Notes under the pieces: model-generated
What the model was told of the DNA's origin: nothing
The model's input: only the letters and a program-made list of their open reading frames with translations
Databases searched by the model: none
Shown here: positions 8,480 to 16,373 of the stretch, piece after piece
How the letters are laid out: the number at the start of each line of letters is the position of its first letter
How positions within the stretch are numbered: the stretch's first letter is position 1
From: Actinomycetes bacterium
Lineage (GTDB): Bacteria; Actinomycetota; Acidimicrobiia; Acidimicrobiales; SZUA-35
Direction: 5' to 3'
DNA length: 58,237 nt
Assembly: GCA_024280015.1 (NCBI GenBank)
Contig: JAJRQY010000013.1
Coordinates: 1 to 58,237 of the forward strand
Position numbers and translations under genes: made by a program

Positions 8480-9283
8480 ATGGAACTCTCCAATGCCCAT
8501 GTTGTCATTACTGGTGGTTCTCGAGGAATCGGCGCTGCCATGGCTCGCTCGTTCGTCAAGGCGGGGGCCAAGGTTTCGCTGGTGGCCCGAAGTGTTGACG
8601 CCTTGGCAACGTTGGCCAGCGAACTCGGCGGCCGTTCTTTCCCCGCCGACTTGCTGGATCCTCGCGAGGTAGACAACCTCATCCCCCAAATTAGAGAGGA
8701 GGCAGGACCCATCGACGTCTTGGTCAACAATGCGGGAATCGAGACCAATGCCTTCTTCCATACCGTCACCGCCAAGCAGATCCGTGACATCACCACCCTC
8801 AACTTGGAGGTGCCCATGGTGCTTACCCGAGCCGTATTGGACGGAATGTTGGAGCGCAATCATGGCCATCTGGTGTTCACCAGCTCGCTGGCTGGATCGG
8901 GCGGGTTCCCGGGCCTGACAGCCTATGGAGCCACAAAAGCCGGGTTGAGTAATTTCGTTGCCGGCCTACGTATGGAACTCAAGGACACAAATATTCACAC
9001 CACCGTGGTCGCTCCTGGCCCGGTAGACACCCAGATGTGGGACAAGCTTGAGGTGGTTGACGAGCTCGCTCCCATGCTGAAGCGCCTTCGTCTTCTTCAA
9101 GTCATCCCGATGAAGACACCCGAGTTCATCGCCGAGCAAACCGTTGCCGCGGTCGAAGCGAATCGTCGGCATTTCCGCACTCCGCGGCGTTTGGCTGCCA
9201 CCGGCATGATGCGGGAAGTTCCTTCTCGGATCACCGCGTCATTGTTGGCCGGAGTCCCGCTTGGTCCTCAGCTCAATAAGTAG
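8480..9283 (+). CDS. Short-chain dehydrogenase/reductase
   Basis: Classical SDR of 267 residues with cofactor loop TGGSRGIG (11-18), NNAG (83-86), catalytic Ser near 135-136 and Y149-x3-K153 in TAYGATKAG. The sequence PGPVDTQMW follows in the usual position. The acidic residue that selects NAD is not obvious; VARS after beta2 suggests NADP. The substrate is unknown; this branch often acts on 3-oxoacyl or secondary-alcohol groups. A TAGCGT box ends 6 nt before the ATG and there is no Shine-Dalgarno, so the start is probably leaderless. The TetR gene that follows could regulate it, but the TetR operator lies downstream of this gene. Confidence 0.85.
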   Translation: MELSNAHVVITGGSRGIGAAMARSFVKAGAKVSLVARSVDALATLASELGGRSFPADLLDPREVDNLIPQIREEAGPIDVLVNNAGIETNAFFHTVTAKQIRDITTLNLEVPMVLTRAVLDGMLERNHGHLVFTSSLAGSGGFPGLTAYGATKAGLSNFVAGLRMELKDTNIHTTVVAPGPVDTQMWDKLEVVDELAPMLKRLRLLQVIPMKTPEFIAEQTVAAVEANRRHFRTPRRLAATGMMREVPSRITASLLAGVPLGPQLNK

Positions 9284-9304
9284 TCACCAGCTTTGACGAT
9301 CCAC

Positions 9305-9328
9305 GTTTTAGAGAGTAGTCTCTAAAAC
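9305..9328 (+). promoter_or_regulatory. TetR-type operator covering the -10 of the tetR gene
   Basis: A perfect inverted repeat has 10-bp arms GTTTTAGAGA (9305-9314) and TCTCTAAAAC (9319-9328) around the spacer GTAG. The second arm touches the ATG at 9329. A TAGTCT hexamer at 9316-9321 lies inside it, 7 nt before the start, so repressor bound here would cover the -10 box and the initiation site. The size and symmetry fit a TetR dimer site; autorepression is inferred. Confidence 0.8.
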
Positions 9329-9955
9329 ATGTCTAGGCCTTCCAAATTCAGCAACGAACAAGTTCTGGATCACTGCCTACGTCTCAGTAATCAGGAAGGG
9401 ATTCAGGCACTAACGGTCAGCGCTGTCGCCCGATCGATGGGCGCACCCAGCGGGTCCATCTACCACCGCTTCGCCAGCCGCGATGTCCTGGTGGCGTCGC
9501 TATGGCTGCGGACGGTTGATCGATTCCAGCAGGGATTCCTTGCTGCACTGGACAATACTGACCCCATGACCGCAGCAGTCGAAGCGGCCCGCCACACCCT
9601 GACCTGGAGTCGCGCCAATATGGATGATGCTCAGTTCCTCCTGGTGCACCGTCGCCAAGACTTGCTGGCTAGCGGTTGGCCCGAGGAGATCCGAGAAGAG
9701 TCAACCAGGCAGGATGACCGAGGCCGCCAAGCCATGGAGCAACTGTGTGGAGCATTCGGTGTGGTCGACGCCGACGTCGAACGGGTCCATTTCGCCGTTG
9801 TCACCATCCCAATGGGTGCGGTTCGCCCTGCCCTCAGTCGGGGTATCGAACCGAGCGAAGCCACCGAAGGCCTCACCCTTGAGGCCGTTCGAGCGGTCCT
9901 CGCTCCCCTGGCCCCAAACCTACATTCTCATGGCGCCTCTGGAGAACCAACATGA
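9329..9955 (+). CDS. TetR-family transcriptional regulator
   Basis: 208 residues. An N-terminal helix-turn-helix lies at about 8-54: a helix with VLDHCLRLSNQEGIQ, then LTVSAVARSMGAPSGSIYHRFASRDVL, the classical TetR recognition pattern. The C-terminal ligand/dimer domain is variable and gives no ligand clue. The start is set by the operator and -10 box immediately upstream, leaving no room for a leader. It overlaps the next gene by ATGA, so regulator and flavin-oxidase-like protein are co-expressed and probably both autorepressed from the 9305-9328 site. Confidence 0.88.
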   Translation: MSRPSKFSNEQVLDHCLRLSNQEGIQALTVSAVARSMGAPSGSIYHRFASRDVLVASLWLRTVDRFQQGFLAALDNTDPMTAAVEAARHTLTWSRANMDDAQFLLVHRRQDLLASGWPEEIREESTRQDDRGRQAMEQLCGAFGVVDADVERVHFAVVTIPMGAVRPALSRGIEPSEATEGLTLEAVRAVLAPLAPNLHSHGASGEPT

Positions 9956-10506
9956 ACCAGGCATTTCCAACCAAGTCCCCGGACATCCCCCTCGAAGGAA
10001 TCAGCCATGAGAAGTGGCTGGGCATCTGCCAGACCGTCAATCGTGGCTTGGGTTCCAGCCTGCACTGCTCGCTCGCCACCATCAACCAGGACGGCTCGCC
10101 TCACCTGGCACCCATTGGTTCAGTCCGCTTGTTCGAGTCGGGCCCGCAACACCATGGGCTCTTCTTCGAGCTCTTCGCCACCACTCAAGCCAAGAACCTG
10201 GAACGTGACCCTCGTTTCGCCCTGTTGGCCGTCGACAATTCCCTGGAGTTCTGGATTGATTCGATGACGGAGGGCAGCTTCGGACAGCCTCCGGGAATCC
10301 GGCTGGCGGGAGCAGCTGGCGTTCGTCGTTTGGCAACCAAAGAAGAGATCAAGCACTTCCAACGATTCACCAAACCGCTCAGCCACCTCAAGGGGCATGA
10401 CATGCTTTGGGGCAACACGAAGTGGGTCCGTGAACTGCATTTTGACCAGGTTGACCCTCTGCGCGTCGGCCCGATGACGAGATCAACTGGCTCGATGGCC
10501 TCCTAG
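9952..10506 (+). CDS. Pyridoxamine 5'-phosphate oxidase-like FMN-binding protein
   Basis: 184 residues with a split-barrel flavin-binding pattern: SLATINQDGSPHLAPIGSV near residues 40-60, then a strand leading to AKNLERDPRFALLAVD. This is the usual order in PNPOx-like/general stress FMN proteins, which are mostly uncharacterised oxidoreductases or haem/F420/FMN binders. The ATG overlaps the tetR stop, so it is the likely regulated partner of that repressor. It converges with the SDR at 10503 and their ends overlap by 4 nt. True pyridoxine oxidase activity is unlikely; redox detoxification is more plausible but unproven. Confidence 0.75.
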   Translation: MNQAFPTKSPDIPLEGISHEKWLGICQTVNRGLGSSLHCSLATINQDGSPHLAPIGSVRLFESGPQHHGLFFELFATTQAKNLERDPRFALLAVDNSLEFWIDSMTEGSFGQPPGIRLAGAAGVRRLATKEEIKHFQRFTKPLSHLKGHDMLWGNTKWVRELHFDQVDPLRVGPMTRSTGSMAS

Positions 10507-11261
10507 GCCATGGTCATGCCGCCACTAACCGACAAGGTCTGGCCAGTGATGTAGCCTGCCTCGTCCGAAGCGAAAAATACGATTGCGGGGGCGACGTCGG
10601 ATGGCTTGCCAATACGCCCCGCCGGGATAGCGCGCCCCAGGGAGGAGACCAGCTTGTCTCCTCCATCCGACATTGTCTGTCCTAGATCACTGAGCAGCTG
10701 GGTGTCGGTCGGTCCGGGGCAAACAACATTGACCGTCACACCCTTCTTCGCCAGCTCACGGGCCAGGGTTTTGGAGAAGGAGATCACACCACCCTTGGCT
10801 CCGGAATAGACACCTTCTAGCGATGAGCCAACTCGTCCAGCGTCAGAGGCAATATTGATGATCCGGCCGTGTCCTCGTTCGACCATGCCGGTACCGACGG
10901 CCTTGTTGCAGCGAAGCATGCCGACATAGTTGATTTCAATGACCTGTTCCCAGAACTCTTCGTCAGTATCAAGGAAGGGATAGAGCCGATCCCAACCAAC
11001 GGAATGAACAAGGATGTCGATTGGTCCAAGCTCATTCTCAACTGTCAGCACAGCAGCTTCGACCGATGCCATGTCGGTGACGTCAATCTCGACTGCTAGG
11101 GCTAGCCCTCCATGGGAGCGGATGGCTTTTGCCACCTCTTCGGCCGCGTCAAGAGACAGGTCGGCGATAGCTACCGCTCGACCGGCTGTCGCCAGCCAGC
11201 GGGCTGCCTCGCTTCCGATTCCGCCCGCTCCACCCGTGATCATGGCAATTCGATGCGTCAT
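10503..11261 (-). CDS. SDR similar to 2-hydroxycyclohexanecarboxyl-CoA dehydrogenase/3-oxoacyl reductase
   Basis: 252 residues with TGGAGGIG (9-16), an NAD-selecting Asp in IADLS (32-36), catalytic S139, Y152 and K156, and a C-terminal GQTLSVSGG. GWDRLYPFLDT and CPGPTDTQLL resemble BadH-type dehydrogenases, which oxidise 2-hydroxycyclohexanecarboxyl-CoA in alicyclic/benzoate-type beta-oxidation. The usual NNAG motif is replaced by HSVG (86-89), so an Asn that normally supports the active-site water chain is absent. It is divergent from the LLM enzyme at 11396. A ring-CoA or beta-oxidation substrate is the best guess. Confidence 0.82.
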   Translation of the reverse strand: MTHRIAMITGGAGGIGSEAARWLATAGRAVAIADLSLDAAEEVAKAIRSHGGLALAVEIDVTDMASVEAAVLTVENELGPIDILVHSVGWDRLYPFLDTDEEFWEQVIEINYVGMLRCNKAVGTGMVERGHGRIINIASDAGRVGSSLEGVYSGAKGGVISFSKTLARELAKKGVTVNVVCPGPTDTQLLSDLGQTMSDGGDKLVSSLGRAIPAGRIGKPSDVAPAIVFFASDEAGYITGQTLSVSGGMTMA

Positions 11262-11395
11262 GTCTTCCTACGTTAGTCTCACCATTGTTGTCGGCAGGTG
11301 TCATCAATCACTTGAACGCGATTCATTCCGACATGGATCATCGCAATACACCTGTTTCCTACTGCTCGTCCACCAACTGAAATGGAACTGTTCTG

Positions 11396-12427
11396 ATGGA
11401 ACTCGATCTCATGGTGAGTCCAAGTCGATGGGACGAGGCAGCAGACTTTGCTCGCTCGGCCCAGGCGGCTGGCATCTCCGGCTTGGTATTTGTCGAGACT
11501 GCTCACACGCCCTGGATGAGCATTGCCGCGGCTTCAATGGCTGCACCCGAGCTCTCTTTCGCCACCGGTATTGCTGTCGCCTTTCCTCGCTCACCAATGA
11601 TGGCCGCATCCATGGCGTGGGAGTTGGCCGACAACACCAATGGTAAGTTCCGACTTGGCCTTGGTAGCCAGGTCAAGGCCCACATCGAGCGCCGCTATTC
11701 TGCTGAATTTGATTCGCCAGGGCCCCGGCTCAGAGAATACGTCGAAGCAGTGCAAGCCTGCTTCCGAGCCTTTCGGGGCGAAGAGCGACTGTCTTATGAG
11801 GGCAAGTTTTACAACCTGAGTTTGCTCCCAGCCCAGTGGACTCCCGCCAAGCATGCCCATGGCGACATCAAGGTCGATGTGTCAGCGGTTGGTCCGTGGA
11901 TGTCGCGCATGGCTGGCGAGGTGGCGGACGGCGTGCACGTGCATCCGTTGCATTCAATCCGTTCTCTCCAGGAGGTTTTGATCCCTCGCTTGGAGGAAGG
12001 GGCAGCCAAGGTTGGCCGTGACGCCTCAGAGATTGATCTGATCGTGCCTGTGTTTTCTGTTGTTGGCGACAGCGCCGATGAACAGGCCGCTTCTTTGGAT
12101 TTTGCCAAGCAACAGATCGGCTTCTACGGCTCGACCCGCAATTACGCCTTCCAGTTCGAGATGCTCGGTTTTGATGGCTTGTCGGCCCAGTTGAACGAGA
12201 AGCTCAAGGCTGGCGATGTCGAGGGAATGATGGATCTGATCACCCCCGAAGTGATGCAACACTTCTCGGTGACCGCAAGCTGGTCGGATCTGGCCGACAA
12301 ACTGGTTGACCGCTATGCCGGTATCGCCAGTCGCCTGGTCATGTACTCCGCCCAACCCGACATCAAGGCCAACCCTCAGAACATGTCCAAGTGGGGCGCC
12401 ACCGCCAAACAAGTCCGGGAAGGTTGA
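11396..12427 (+). CDS. LLM-class (F420-dependent type) oxidoreductase
   Basis: 343-residue luciferase-like TIM-barrel protein. The motifs are GISGLVFVETAHTPWM, TGIAVAFPRSPMMAA, a GKFRLGLGSQVKAH segment near residue 83, and later DVSAVGPWMSRMAGEVADGVHVHP. This is the pattern of the actinobacterial F420-dependent LLM subgroup, which uses reduced F420 or FMN for hydride transfer. The substrate is not predictable. It is divergent from the BadH-like SDR across a 134-bp gap in which I see no strong box; a shared acyl or ring-compound pathway is possible. The next gene follows after about 106 bp. Confidence 0.85.
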   Translation: MELDLMVSPSRWDEAADFARSAQAAGISGLVFVETAHTPWMSIAAASMAAPELSFATGIAVAFPRSPMMAASMAWELADNTNGKFRLGLGSQVKAHIERRYSAEFDSPGPRLREYVEAVQACFRAFRGEERLSYEGKFYNLSLLPAQWTPAKHAHGDIKVDVSAVGPWMSRMAGEVADGVHVHPLHSIRSLQEVLIPRLEEGAAKVGRDASEIDLIVPVFSVVGDSADEQAASLDFAKQQIGFYGSTRNYAFQFEMLGFDGLSAQLNEKLKAGDVEGMMDLITPEVMQHFSVTASWSDLADKLVDRYAGIASRLVMYSAQPDIKANPQNMSKWGATAKQVREG

Positions 12428-12533
12428 GCGGCTGAGGGCGGTTCTTCTTGTGCCCACATATTGTTCGCATCAGCGAGCAATACCGACTGTGCCTCGGGCG
12501 GCACGAACGCAATTCCTGCTATAGGTTGGCGCG

Positions 12534-14066
12534 ATGTCCATCTGGTTGATCATCCCACTCATTGTCCTCGGTCTCTTGTTGATCGTCGCCCTTTGGGATG
12601 TGACCCAGAAGAAACACGCCATCCTGCGAGCTTTCCCGGTGGTCGGCCACATTCGTTATTGGTTGGAATCGATCGGACCTGAGCTACGTCAATACGTTGT
12701 GGCCGACAATAGCGAGGAACGTCCTTTCAGCCGGGATCAGCGCCGCTGGGTCTACGCCTCGGCCAAGTCACAGAATCCGTACTTCGGCTTCGGAACCGAA
12801 TCCAAGCTCGATTCGACCCAGCATCTGATCATCCGCCACAGCCCGTTTCCCTTCCAAGCCGAAGAGCCAAACCCTCAGAGCATCGTGCCCGCGGCCAAGG
12901 TGATCGGCGAATGGAACAACCGGCCCGGTGCCTTCCGGCCCCAGTCCATTGTCAATATCAGCGCCATGAGTTTCGGCTCCCTGTCCGGACCAGCGGTCGA
13001 GGCCATCAATCGTGGTGTCAAGATTGCCGGCTGCATGCAGAACACCGGCGAGGGCGGCATTAGCAAACACCACCGCCACGGTGGTGACCTGATCTACCAG
13101 CTCGGCACCGGCTATTTTGGGGCTCGCGGCTCGGACGGCCGATTCTCCATGGAAACACTGATGGAGACGGTCACCTCGGCTCCGGTGAAGATGATCGAGA
13201 TCAAGCTTTCTCAAGGGGCCAAACCCGGTTTAGGTGGGGTGCTGCCCGGAGCCAAGGTGACCCAAGAGGTAGCAGAGGCCCGAGGCGTCCCCGTTGGCAT
13301 CACCGTGGCCAGTCCAAGCTCCCATCGAGAATTCGAATCAATCCCAACCATGATCGACTTCATCGAACGAATTGCTGATGCCACCGGCTTGCCCGTTGGC
13401 ATCAAGTCCGCGGTTGGCAACGAGGCGTTCTGGCCCGAACTTGCCCTCCAGATGAAGGCCCGCGGTGCTGGCCCCGACTTCATCACCATCGACGGAGGCG
13501 AAGGCGGAACCGGCGCCGCTCCCCTGGTCTTCAGTGACCATGTCGCCCTCCCCTTCAGAGCTGGTTTCGCCCAGGTCTTTCGAGCCTTTGCCCAAGCAGA
13601 GATGGACAAGAATGTGACCTTCATCGGGGCAGGCAAGGTCGGCTTCCCCGGAGAAGCCCTGCTGGCCCTTGGACTGGGAGCAGACATGGTCTATGTCGCT
13701 CGAGAAGCCATGATGGCCATTGGCTGCATCCAGGCTCAACGCTGTCACACCGGCCACTGCCCGACGGGAATCGCCACCCACAACAAGTGGTTTGTTCGCA
13801 GCCTGGACCCGACAGATAAGTCAGCCCGGCTCGCCAACTATGTGATCTCGCTTCGCCACGGCCTGCTGGATCTGGCCCACGCCTGCGGTGAATCACACCC
13901 ATGCCTGGTGACCGGCTCGGCCATTGCCCTACTCGGCACTGGCCACCTCACCGATCCCCTGTGGGAGCGCTACAACTATGACCCAAGCTGGATGAGTGTC
14001 AGTGACGGATTCCGTAAGGATGTTGGCGAGTTCATGGTCAAGGCGGCAACCAATGAAGCTGCCTGA
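12534..14066 (+). CDS. Membrane-anchored FMN-binding glutamate synthase-like protein
   Basis: 510 residues. An N-terminal TM helix (about 3-21) is followed by the glutamate-synthase central/FMN domain: NISAMSFGSLSGPAV, GEGGISKHHRHGGDLIYQLGTGYFG, IEIKLSQGAKPGLGG, and DGGEGGTGAAP. Cys 398, 404 and 409 have the C-x5-C-x4-C spacing that binds [3Fe-4S] in GltB. There is no glutaminase domain, so it is not a full glutamate synthase. Family members are widespread and mostly uncharacterised ammonia-dependent GltS-like or other FMN oxidoreductases. A TAGGTT hexamer (about 12522-12527) 6 nt before the ATG suggests leaderless initiation. Its end overlaps the CoA-transferase start by 14 nt. Confidence 0.85.
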   Translation: MSIWLIIPLIVLGLLLIVALWDVTQKKHAILRAFPVVGHIRYWLESIGPELRQYVVADNSEERPFSRDQRRWVYASAKSQNPYFGFGTESKLDSTQHLIIRHSPFPFQAEEPNPQSIVPAAKVIGEWNNRPGAFRPQSIVNISAMSFGSLSGPAVEAINRGVKIAGCMQNTGEGGISKHHRHGGDLIYQLGTGYFGARGSDGRFSMETLMETVTSAPVKMIEIKLSQGAKPGLGGVLPGAKVTQEVAEARGVPVGITVASPSSHREFESIPTMIDFIERIADATGLPVGIKSAVGNEAFWPELALQMKARGAGPDFITIDGGEGGTGAAPLVFSDHVALPFRAGFAQVFRAFAQAEMDKNVTFIGAGKVGFPGEALLALGLGADMVYVAREAMMAIGCIQAQRCHTGHCPTGIATHNKWFVRSLDPTDKSARLANYVISLRHGLLDLAHACGESHPCLVTGSAIALLGTGHLTDPLWERYNYDPSWMSVSDGFRKDVGEFMVKAATNEAA

Positions 14067-15411
14067 GGTATGGAACCTGGCACCGGGCAACAGTTCGGCT
14101 CTGAACCGGCTGGTCCAGGACGGACAGCCCGACCTGCAATCGGCCTTCGAGGTCGACGAGGTGACCCTGACCTCGGTGTCCGCCGCGGCCTTAGCCATTG
14201 CCGAACTCGGACATCAGCGGGGATTGTCTGCCAACGAAGTCCGTGTCAATGGCGATGACGCCAGGGCGGGCTTTGCCAATCATCTTCTGGTCAACGACGA
14301 AAGGCCACCGATCTGGTCAGACTTGTCGGGCTACTACCGATGCCAAGACGACCGGTTTGTGCAGTTCCATTGCAACTGTCCCCATCATGCGGCCGGTGTG
14401 GTTGCCCTCTTGGGCGGCGATCCCGACCGGGCCTCGGTCGAAACAGCAGCGGCAACGTGGGATTCTGAGGATCTCGAAGCAGCGCTCATCGAACGGGACA
14501 TGATCGCAGCCAAGCTCCGGACTCTGGAGGAATGGGATGCTCATCCTCACGCCATCGCCACACGGGACCTGCCGCTTCTCACCTTCGAAAAGATCGGTGA
14601 GGCCGACCCACGGCCACTGCCCCCGCTCACCGAAGGTCCGGGAGGTACGAGCCAGGCCATGAGCGGGGTTCGAATTATTGACTGCTCGCGAGTACTGGCC
14701 GGACCAGTGGTTGGCCACATGATGGCCGCTCATGGAGCTGACGTTCTACGGCTGAGCTCACCCCACCTACCAGCGGTGGAAATCTGTGTGCAGATGACTG
14801 GCGCAGGAAAACGGAATGCCTTCGTCGACCTCGATACCGCTGAGGGCAAGTCCACCATGGAATCTCTTTTGGCTGACGCCCATGTCTGGGTTGATGCCTA
14901 CCGACCAGGTGGATTGGAAGGCAAGGGTTTCACCGCAGAGTCAGCAGCGGAGTTGAATCCAGGAATTGTGGTGGTCCAGCTGTCGGCTTTTGACTGGGTT
15001 GGCCCGTGGGCGGGTCGCCGTGGTTTTGACTCCATCGTGCAATCGACAACGGGCATTGTTGACGCCGGTTCCAAGGCTGCGGGTCGCGAGGCTCCAACTC
15101 CCCTACCGGTTCAAGCCTTGGACTATGCCACCGGTCAACTTGGTGCGTTCGCCGCCGCTCGCGCCTTGCAGCATCAGAGCGTGCACGGTGGGTCGTGGCG
15201 GGTCAGGTTGTCGCTGTTGCGAACCCGTAACTGGCTGGTTGGATTGGGCGGACCAACACCATTTGAGCCGGCTCCCGCCGTGGCTGCCCCCCAATCGGCG
15301 TATGAGGTCGATTCAGCGTGGGGGCGGTTGAACCTGGCGAAGCCTCCGACCGGGTCCTTCACCAGCCCGCCAATGAAGCTGGGAACGGCGGACGCGGTTT
15401 GGCTGAACTGA
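14053..15411 (+). CDS. CoA-transferase family III (CaiB/BaiF-like)
   Basis: About 452 residues from ATG 14053; earlier in-frame starts lie well inside the upstream gene. The second half carries the family III signature: MSGVRIIDCSRVLAGPVVGHMMAAHGADV, NPGIVVVQLSAFDW, RGFDSIVQ, and a candidate catalytic Asp in QALDYATGQLGAFAAARA. The first 200 residues look like a diverged, partly duplicated lobe. Family III enzymes move CoA between acyl groups. A gene overlap of 14 nt with the glutamate-synthase-like gene suggests a two-gene operon; how the two activities connect is unknown. The substrate cannot be inferred. Confidence 0.83.
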   Translation: MKLPEVWNLAPGNSSALNRLVQDGQPDLQSAFEVDEVTLTSVSAAALAIAELGHQRGLSANEVRVNGDDARAGFANHLLVNDERPPIWSDLSGYYRCQDDRFVQFHCNCPHHAAGVVALLGGDPDRASVETAAATWDSEDLEAALIERDMIAAKLRTLEEWDAHPHAIATRDLPLLTFEKIGEADPRPLPPLTEGPGGTSQAMSGVRIIDCSRVLAGPVVGHMMAAHGADVLRLSSPHLPAVEICVQMTGAGKRNAFVDLDTAEGKSTMESLLADAHVWVDAYRPGGLEGKGFTAESAAELNPGIVVVQLSAFDWVGPWAGRRGFDSIVQSTTGIVDAGSKAAGREAPTPLPVQALDYATGQLGAFAAARALQHQSVHGGSWRVRLSLLRTRNWLVGLGGPTPFEPAPAVAAPQSAYEVDSAWGRLNLAKPPTGSFTSPPMKLGTADAVWLN

Positions 15412-15489
15412 CCGTCAACCGGCTGACCAGCTGACCAGCGACAGGCTGACGTTCGGGACTGGGCCGAATGATCCTTCAAGCGTGACCGG

Positions 15490-16371
15490 TTAGGGAAGAC
15501 TGTCGCGAACCTCAATGTCATCGATCCACAGGTCAACGGCCTCGGCATTGGAATACAGGGTGAAGGGCATCCACCGGTCGAAGTCTTCCGCGCCGCGATT
15601 GGGTCCCATCCTGTCCGCCACCGTCTCGCCATTGACCCGCCACCAGAAACGGCCATCGTCACCGTCACTGCGATGCAAGAAGACTTCGACCTGGAACCAT
15701 TCACCAATGGGGACAGCAAGGTCACGATTCTCCTCCTGCCAATACTCCTCATAGACGGGCGCATCATCGGTCTCGTTATCCCCGTGGGCGTACCAGTAGA
15801 GGTTCTGATCGGGGTCGCTATAGACATAGACGGCGATGCGGTAGCCGTTGCAGCAGGTCTTCCATTCCAAGAAGGCGAACCAGCCATCAGGGCCAAGAGC
15901 ACTCGGCAGATCGTCGGGAAAACGCATCCAGTATGAGACATACAGGTCGCTGTCTTCGGTCTTGGTTTCGATCAGGTAGGGATCTTGAGTCCAGTCTTCC
16001 GCCTTTTGGAACTGGCGTAGGTGCAGTGCCCGGGTTGTCGTCCCATCGTGGCCGATTGTTTCTTCCAGCTCATTGCTCAGATAGTCCCCGACCGGCAGGC
16101 TGCTGTCCACCAAGACTTGGAGCGCCCCGTCGCTACCCCAAATGTTCATGGGCCACGCGTAGCCACTGGCGTCCTCACCCTCGATTGGCTGCCACCAGGT
16201 GCCACCTTCGTCGTGAAAGGGATCAGCGAGGAAGACACCGTCTTCGAACCCAGAGCGGAATAAGACGGAGGAGTCGGACTTGCTCTCCTCGTTCCCCTTG
16301 TTGACTTCGTTGGTTGCTCCGCCACACGCGGTCAACAGGGCGGCAGCGAAGGCCGCCATTGCTAGCCGCAT
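15490..16371 (-). CDS. Lipoprotein with lectin/polysaccharide-lyase-like domain
   Basis: 293 residues. The N-terminus has a short signal peptide and lipobox LLTACGG, so Cys16 should be lipidated. A Ser/Lys/Glu linker is followed by a Trp- and Tyr-rich beta-sandwich: FRSGFEDGVF, LYVSYWMRFPDDL, WFAFLEWKTCCNGYRIAVYV, WFQVEVFLHRSDG, WWRVNGE and a C-terminal WIDDIEVRD. This arrangement is typical of concanavalin-like, heparinase/alginate-lyase-type extracellular domains that bind or cleave polysaccharides. The ATG lies 2 nt after the stop of the AhpD-like gene, so they are co-transcribed. No catalytic residues can be assigned with confidence. Confidence 0.7.
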   Translation of the reverse strand: MRLAMAAFAAALLTACGGATNEVNKGNEESKSDSSVLFRSGFEDGVFLADPFHDEGGTWWQPIEGEDASGYAWPMNIWGSDGALQVLVDSSLPVGDYLSNELEETIGHDGTTTRALHLRQFQKAEDWTQDPYLIETKTEDSDLYVSYWMRFPDDLPSALGPDGWFAFLEWKTCCNGYRIAVYVYSDPDQNLYWYAHGDNETDDAPVYEEYWQEENRDLAVPIGEWFQVEVFLHRSDGDDGRFWWRVNGETVADRMGPNRGAEDFDRWMPFTLYSNAEAVDLWIDDIEVRDSLP

Positions 16372-16373
16372 GT

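Noticed and set aside
15412-15440. CTGACCAG-type short direct repeats after the CoA-transferase
   Set aside because: Too short and imperfect to call a repeat element.
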